This document shows positions 9,001-9,685 of a stretch of 9,685 nt of DNA, piece by piece. Position 1 is the first letter of the stretch. Every line of letters begins with the position of its first letter. The stretch is from an uncultured Oscillospiraceae bacterium. Its GTDB lineage: Bacteria > Bacillota > Clostridia > Oscillospirales > Oscillospiraceae. Location of the stretch: assembly GCA_910579595.1 (NCBI GenBank), contig CAJTVM010000097.1:1-9685 (forward strand). The letters run 5' to 3'. A program made the position numbers and the translations under genes. Under the pieces are notes generated by a model. It was not told the origin of the DNA. It worked only from the letters and a program-made list of their open reading frames with translations, and searched no databases.

Positions 9001-9566
9001 CTGAAATCCTGGCGGAGATACCACAGTTTCTCCGCCAGTTCCTGCACTTCGTTGTCGGGAGCTGCGTCAATTTTATCCTGCGTAGCAAATGTTCCATCCC
9101 GCAGGAGGTTGGAGGTCATAGCGGCGGCGCTCACCCAGGATATGAGTGTGCTGCCAGGGCCAAATGCAGACCGTCCCGGCGCGATGCGGAAGCCCTCGCT
9201 GTTAAACCACAGAGAATATTCCTGCCCGCCAATGGTAACGCCCTTGCCGCCCTCCCCAAACTCCTTTTTCATAAAAGAGGCAGCATCGGAGCCGGTGGGA
9301 CCCTTCTGGAAAAATGCTACAATACGCTCAATGCTGTGCTTCTCGTTGCCGCCGCAGGTGAGGGCGCGGCCAATGACCGCAGACTGCACCTGACCGGAAG
9401 GAGTAGACGTATGCTGCTGGGTTGTCCGCCGGTCCTCCGCCTGGGCTTCGGCAATACTTTCAATCTGTTCCTCCACCGTGGGGAACAGGGAGAACAGCGA
9501 GAGGTCCGGCAACCCAGGGGTAGGCGGTTCCTCCACAGACGCAGAAACGGCGGGCTGTTCGCCCAC
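51..9566 (-). CDS. Giant multidomain polyvalent protein: tandem MutS-I domains, DNA methyltransferase fold and SNF2/DEAH helicase
   Basis: About 3171 residues from the GTG at 9566 (numbering used throughout). Order: LPDLSLFSLFP segment (19-29); duplicated domain (60-188, 287-412); Pro/Ala linker (494-580); MutS domain I with GDFFE (582-666); poorly known region including a probable DUF6908-like part (about 779-899); linker (1188-1252); degenerate MutS-I copy (1254-1335); beta repeats (1355-1386, 1433-1464); poly-Pro linker (1494-1530); adenine-methyltransferase fold (1574-1809); conserved linker region (1810-2309); SNF2-type helicase (2310-2879); coiled coil (about 3049-3109) and acidic Pro/Ala tail. 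No signal peptide or membrane segment is visible, so it is presumably cytosolic and DNA-acting. The frame stays open to an ATG at 9659, but those 31 extra codons mostly overlie tnpV and give Gly-rich shadow sequence, so I prefer GTG 9566. Methyltransferase-helicase giants occur in conjugative elements and in phage P1 (DarB, antirestriction). A role in DNA protection or remodelling during transfer is inference. Confidence 0.93.
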   Translation of the reverse strand: MGEQPAVSASVEEPPTPGLPDLSLFSLFPTVEEQIESIAEAQAEDRRTTQQHTSTPSGQVQSAVIGRALTCGGNEKHSIERIVAFFQKGPTGSDAASFMKKEFGEGGKGVTIGGQEYSLWFNSEGFRIAPGRSAFGPGSTLISWVSAAAMTSNLLRDGTFATQDKIDAAPDNEVQELAEKLWYLRQDFSDSAKKLNLMPIISQHFLGKGFPDDTKEISELLKLPVHRQQIWREVDAFLDKYRFNSNLLRFHKIHDPVYLLTSIDRLSAVKEQYKAVEGFAPAKASFITEDEITRLLTGGPSIAESKLQIYSYFVQGHNAKECADFLKSSYGEGGRCYTGYDENYGTKGIRFTRSDEESGYKGYDTVTLNWNQVQKRVRALIDSGQYLNDQEKAYLPAYEKVTLARRIYHFCSMDPNRTNPPSNDMDAAVKKIRAILESDDSKKHSKLYGEMFTIMAAVSPDSPEYRRMIPALRDMETFTRGEYSLYEPLPEVVLQTERQAKQAAKEAQRAAPAPQRTPSEAPPASGDRLAAAARALANKRRTPAQEDQSGQFSLFSPAAPAPLEPEPSAPPQAAEHEETSRSPWWDGYKEIKEANPHNIVLFQVGDFFEMFGEDAKTAAALLDLSLTTRPIAGVGRVEMCGVPVHAVEQYVEKLREFHSVTLVPIEAQTGERQPSTLLSRQEQAIQDSGEQGWQTTVTERNYQATVTAEEAPLLARLMQANEIGAAQFNHESGEVTFSFSAADRDAVENLIARLRAELEKAVAASYATTKPQKPGRTKVELNYRNFVKLFPEIASGEYRYLSMEAGEAMMPLHLEWIDTDVIAVSHTYTQNGDLMRDPEMTFRVDREKGTLEPLTFRQDGSIQIYQEVYPEPGKWIPKLHRDLNTFAQQWLKNISEQGYHKREAVMVRDGEDVRLTFDQDGRAVENDSLGDNPTVRQIYEHYTPIVKNMVLADTAYQNACANSDQDLARLEGNEAIKRAVLAINETPLLKQYYDNTAFRNRLHQEIISETYSTISQPEQAAKTPVSMDSPERFEIVRLWGNGPFGIYDNALERFYAEGTQTLQFVERGSAENYLANIHRVTGRTVPPETSAEWVVTPVTLYETALKILDRAIGNSSLSQYLRDRDLDYNEAADTLNAEMPDLMEAARAYPDILAAFHSLPMFREWLVEDLMERRYQDVITDPRLAPERYADSPDAPDWARAVPAADRSEPEQAEAGVEIPPAPETVPEPTGVGAPEQPETPAAVQTEPNLTPNVDEYLDLKARYPDKLVGVQVGDYMLFYGKDAEAAAPAMGKDLLTRDIPGLGSTFVTGTSLGWQSALTDLLEHGHSVVLARPDPERGPDAPYEIIKERSAAEFIPLGMELTMDGRRMKIDSVDFQAGTVSLLDLDMKGWFPIFRSEPIPFVREFIEEAQRREEYTIAEVAAHRQRMEAADEIPVGMELTVDGQRVKIHSIDAEHDVVRLKILDTAYSYLQRSIQAVRDLVAKAHAAVLGMDESTPPPPSPEPEPEQVEIDGGQVVPPPPPASRQPRRERHNFQITDDNLGVGGEKTKYQYNVAAIRTLKQIEAESRLATPEEQETLSRYVGWGGIAGAFDQNDPKWAKEYAELKELLTPEEYKSACATVLNAHYTSPTVIKAMYQAVENMNFQPGTVLEPSMGIGNFFGLLPDSLASAKLYGVELDDLTGRIAKQLYQKADITLAGFETTDRKDFYDLAMGNVPFGQYHVNDPAYNKLGFNIHNYFFAKALDQVRPGGVVAFVTSRYTMDSKDSTVRKYLAERADLLGAIRLPNNAFKANAGTEVVSDIIFLQKRDRPAIEQPGWVQVGENEDGFKINSYFLEHPDMVLGQPTSESTQYGRQDYTVAPIAGADLSRQLAGAIQNLAPPDRELLEIEPEQEGELESIPADPSVRNFSYALSDGKLYFRENSRMKPVDLGKTPTERAMGMIAIRDCARKLIDLQLENAGDDVIKAEQAKLNRLYDAFTKKHGLLNSLGNRRAFEQDSSYPLLCSLEVLDDEGNLERKADMFTKRTIQNRQAVTSVDTAVEALAVSIGEKARVDLEYMAGLMGGPDKIPQIVEDLKGIIFKDPDTGPFDLAEGGENWARGWQTADEYLSGNVRVKLAQARAAAEQYPEFAVNAEKLEQIQPKDLTASEISVRVGASWVAPEYYQQFMFELLQTPERLREKKIRLDYSDTSGEWRVQGKSEDSADNVRAYTTYGTKRINAYEIFEAALNQRDVRIFDKKWEDGKEVRVLNEKQTAIAQQKQEAICEAFKEWIFKDPERREALCRKYNSIFNAIRPREYDGSHIRFAGMNPEISLRPHQQNAVAHILYGKNTLLAHCVGAGKTFEMVAAAMESKRLGLCQKSLFVVPNHLTEQWGGDFLRLYPGAKVLVATKKDFEPARRKKFCARIATGDYDAVIIGHSQFEKIPLSPERQKAVIEDQIDEIVTAIREAKEEDGDNFTVKQMEKTKKKLEAKLEKLAAKEKKDSVVTFEELGVDRLFVDEAHSFKNLFLHTKMSRVAGIAQTDAQKSSDMYGKCRYMDEITGGRGITFATGTPISNSMVELYTMMRYLQFDTLERNGHRHFDSWAADFGEKVTAMELKPEGTGFRSKTRFAKFYNLPELISIWKEAADIQTADMLKLPTPEAVPITVTTEPSKFQQEMVAELADRADAVRNRLVDPSVDNMLRITSDGRKLALDQRLQNPLLPDDPDSKVNACVKNVLTEWRNSMDIRGTQLVFCDLSTPKGDGKFNVYDDIKAKLIAQGIPQEEIAFIHDANTEAQKAELFAKVRRGQVRVLIGSTQKMGAGTNVQDRIVASHDLDCPWRPADLEQRAGRSLRQGNMNKTVKMFKYVTKGTFDAYNWGLVESKQKFIGQVMTGKSPARSIEDVDATALSYAEVKALATGDDRIREKMELDVQVAKLKMLKANHTSQQYEMQDKALKYYPNKIAETKLFIEALGKDLPIVQAHPVKDDAFTMTVMGQTFTERKDAGEAIIKACMLMSDPEKPLDLGEYRGFPMQLHCDGSKFKITMKQNLTYTAELADDPVGNVTRINNVLEGMAEKIKAHEARLVTLEKELANAQEESERPFPKEDELQQKSARLIQLNRELEKADHKSEEQSQDGDDEPDLDGDSAPAPVPPALSVVGGDKPSIRAALRSYVPPAPVAAGAERGQRREAAL
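62..70 (-). promoter_or_regulatory. Ribosome binding site for the downstream GTG-started gene
   Basis: On the minus strand the bases read GGAGGGAGG, containing two overlapping matches to the anti-Shine-Dalgarno core. The proximal GGAGG ends 7 bases before the GTG at 54. The site lies inside the last codons of the giant gene (Arg-Arg-Glu-Ala-Ala region), which fits coupled translation across the GTGA overlap. Confidence 0.7.
930..2639 (-). other. SNF2/DEAH superfamily 2 helicase (translocase) domain
   Basis: This encodes residues 2310-2879. All core motifs are visible: 'LRPHQQNAV' (2312-2320), Walker A GAGKT (2336-2340), DEAH (2497-2500), motif III 'ATGTPISNS' (from 2547), motif V 'GAGTNVQDR' (2799-2807) and motif VI 'QRAGRSLRQG' (2825-2834). 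Catalytic residues look intact, so an active ATP-dependent DNA translocase is expected. A highly charged helical insertion (2429-2482, Lys/Glu-rich) lies between the Walker A region and DEAH. No nuclease motif is evident before or after it. Confidence 0.93.
4140..4847 (-). other. N6-adenine-type DNA methyltransferase domain with variant motif IV (NVPF)
   Basis: This encodes residues 1574-1809. Landmarks are 'RYVGWGG', 'NAHYTSP' (start of the SAM-binding region), motif I 'LEPSMGIGNFFG' at 1650-1661, an acidic strand end 'YGVELDD', motif IV 'GNVPFG' with NVPF at 1714-1717, and 'RPGGVVAFVTSRYTMD'. Canonical adenine methyltransferases have (D/N/S)PP(Y/F/W); here the first Pro is Val. I recall NVPFG/NIPFG as common in this element-borne family, so it may be a family variant and not a lesion. 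No target-recognition domain is obvious. Confidence 0.85.
5175..5270 (-). repeat. Beta-rich repeat unit 2 (protein-level)
   Basis: This encodes residues 1433-1464, beginning EIPVGMELTVDGQRVKIHSI. It is the partner of unit 1, about 46 residues downstream, and is followed by 'YLQRSIQAVRDLVAKAHA'. That helix aligns loosely with the one after unit 1, so the true repeat is probably about 55-60 residues. Function unknown. Confidence 0.7.
5409..5504 (-). repeat. Beta-rich repeat unit 1 (protein-level)
   Basis: This encodes residues 1355-1386, beginning FIPLGMELTMDGRRMKIDSV. It matches unit 2 at 17 of 32 positions without gaps (counted by eye). The pattern 'IP-x-GMELT-x-DG-x-R-x-KI-x-S-x-D' suggests a small beta-barrel or hairpin. 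It is followed by 'GWFPIFRSEPIPFVREFIEEA', which has a weaker counterpart after unit 2. Confidence 0.7.
5562..5807 (-). other. Second, degenerate MutS domain I copy lacking Phe-x-Glu
   Basis: This encodes residues 1254-1335. It shares with the first copy the frame 'YLDLKARYP', 'VQVGD', 'G-K/E-DA', a 'LLTRDIPGLG' turn and a final 'LLEHGHSVVLA' against 'LREFHSVTLV'. The reader motif GDFFEMF has become GDYMLFY, so Phe is replaced by Tyr and Glu by Leu. Homology is convincing only by comparison with copy 1. The loss of Phe-x-Glu suggests a structural or non-reading role. Confidence 0.7.
7569..7823 (-). other. MutS domain I (mismatch-recognition fold) with intact Phe-x-Glu motif
   Basis: This encodes residues 582-666. 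The stretch runs 'YKEIKEANP', 'VLFQVGDFFEMFGEDAKTAA', 'LLDLSLTTR', then 'MCGVPVHAVEQYVEKL'. It follows MutS proteins (GDFYELF, DAK, LLDISLT-R, M-G-P-HAVE-Y-KL) landmark for landmark. Phe607 and Glu609 occupy the positions of the Phe-x-Glu pair that stacks on and hydrogen-bonds to mismatched bases in MutS. The other MutS domains (connector, lever, clamp, ABC ATPase) are absent, so a mismatch-repair role is unlikely. Recognition of kinked, mismatched or hairpin DNA is inferred. Confidence 0.88.
8331..8708 (-). repeat. N-terminal duplicated domain, copy B (protein-level repeat)
   Basis: This encodes residues 287-412. Matching landmarks to copy A are 'ITRLLTGG', 'KLQIYSYF', 'CADFLKSSYGEGGR', 'KGIRF', a conserved Trp in 'LNWNQV', and 'ALIDSGQYL'. 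Similarity is clear at protein level but the DNA has diverged, so the duplication is old and is not a recombination hot-spot repeat. Confidence 0.75.
9003..9389 (-). repeat. N-terminal duplicated domain, copy A (protein-level repeat)
   Basis: This encodes residues 60-188 of the giant protein. It aligns with copy B over most of its length: a helix around 'RIVAFF', 'AASFMKKEFGEGGKG', a glycine/aromatic beta stretch ending 'GFRIA', a Trp ('ISW'), and a helix before 'LLRDGTF'. I recall this unit, with its 'FLK-x-x-Y/F-G-x-GG' signature, recurring one or more times in giant helicase proteins of Firmicutes conjugative elements. Its function is unknown. Confidence 0.75.
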
Positions 9567-9569
9567 CGT

Positions 9570-9574
9570 CTCCT
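9570..9574 (-). promoter_or_regulatory. Candidate ribosome binding site for the giant gene
   Basis: The minus strand reads AGGAG, then ACG, then GTG at 9566. The motif is good but the 3-base spacing is shorter than usual. It lies just after the tnpV-like stop codon. It is the best Shine-Dalgarno match near an in-frame start; the upstream in-frame ATG at 9659 has no convincing one. It favours the GTG start without proving it. Confidence 0.4.
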
Positions 9575-9586
9575 GCTGTTCCTGAT

Positions 9587-9685
9587 TTACTTGTAGACGA
9601 TCTCCGCCAGCACGATCTCCTCCGCCTGGGCCGTGAAGCTGTTCACCGCCTGGACCCATCCCATCTGATCGCGGGCCTTCATCGC
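9587..9685 (-). CDS. tnpV: TnpV-like protein, C-terminal end (partial, 5' end outside window)
   Basis: The last 33 codons of a gene entering from the right edge are visible, ending in TAA at 9589-9587. The peptide reads KARDQMGWVQAVNSF, then TAQAEEIVLAEIVYK. This fits my memory of the C-terminus of the transposon-encoded TnpV family: a 'KaxDQMxWV' motif, an alternating helix, 'AEEIV' and a terminal 'E-I/L-I/V-Y'. TnpV proteins are small, come from Tn4451-type and related clostridial mobile elements, and have no firmly established biochemical role that I can cite. Only 20 bases separate the stop from the GTG proposed for the giant gene, so the two are probably co-transcribed. The assignment rests on a short C-terminal match from memory. 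A different small protein of the same element is possible. Confidence 0.68.
   Translation of the reverse strand, partial: AMKARDQMGWVQAVNSFTAQAEEIVLAEIVYK

Noticed and set aside
8805..9596. Plus-strand open frame of 263 codons at the right end
   Set aside because: It covers the duplicated N-terminal domain of the giant gene and shows no independent protein signature.

Overview
This is a GC-rich window (roughly 55-60% GC by eye), coding almost throughout on the minus strand. It looks like the interior of an integrative and conjugative element or related mobile element from a gut-type Clostridia/Firmicutes genome. The reasons are the strong GGAGG-type ribosome binding site, the TnpV-like C-terminus at the right edge, and a single giant methyltransferase-helicase gene of a kind I know from such elements. 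The host assignment is inference.

Layout, read in the direction of transcription (right to left): (1) 9685-9587, the last 33 codons of a TnpV-like protein, cut by the window edge; (2) 9566-51, one uninterrupted gene of about 3171 codons filling 98% of the window; (3) 54-1, the first 18 codons of a further gene whose GTG start overlaps the giant gene's TGA stop (GTGA). The three genes are tightly packed and probably form one operon. No intergenic stretch exceeds about 20 bases, and I see no promoter, terminator, tRNA, rRNA, CRISPR array or insertion sequence.

The giant protein is modular, and three Pro/Ala/Glu-rich linkers separate the modules. Module I (N-terminal) holds two copies of an uncharacterised domain of about 125 residues. 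Module II begins with a clear MutS domain I (mismatch-recognition fold) that keeps the Phe-x-Glu motif, followed by about 520 residues of little-known sequence. Module III begins with a second, degenerate MutS domain I copy that has lost Phe-x-Glu, followed by two copies of a small beta-rich repeat. Module IV is an N6-adenine-type DNA methyltransferase fold followed by a complete SNF2/DEAH superfamily 2 helicase and a coiled-coil tail.

The methyltransferase-plus-helicase core without a nuclease recalls the DarB antirestriction protein of phage P1 and the 'polyvalent proteins' of conjugative elements. The most striking feature is the in-cis pair of MutS lesion-sensing domains, one with and one without the Phe-x-Glu reader. 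This parallels the MSH6/MSH2 asymmetry of eukaryotic MutS-alpha. Two peptides in predicted disordered segments also resemble the beta sliding clamp-binding motif. A plausible but untested reading is that the protein recognises and remodels or protects unusual DNA structures during transfer or establishment of the element.
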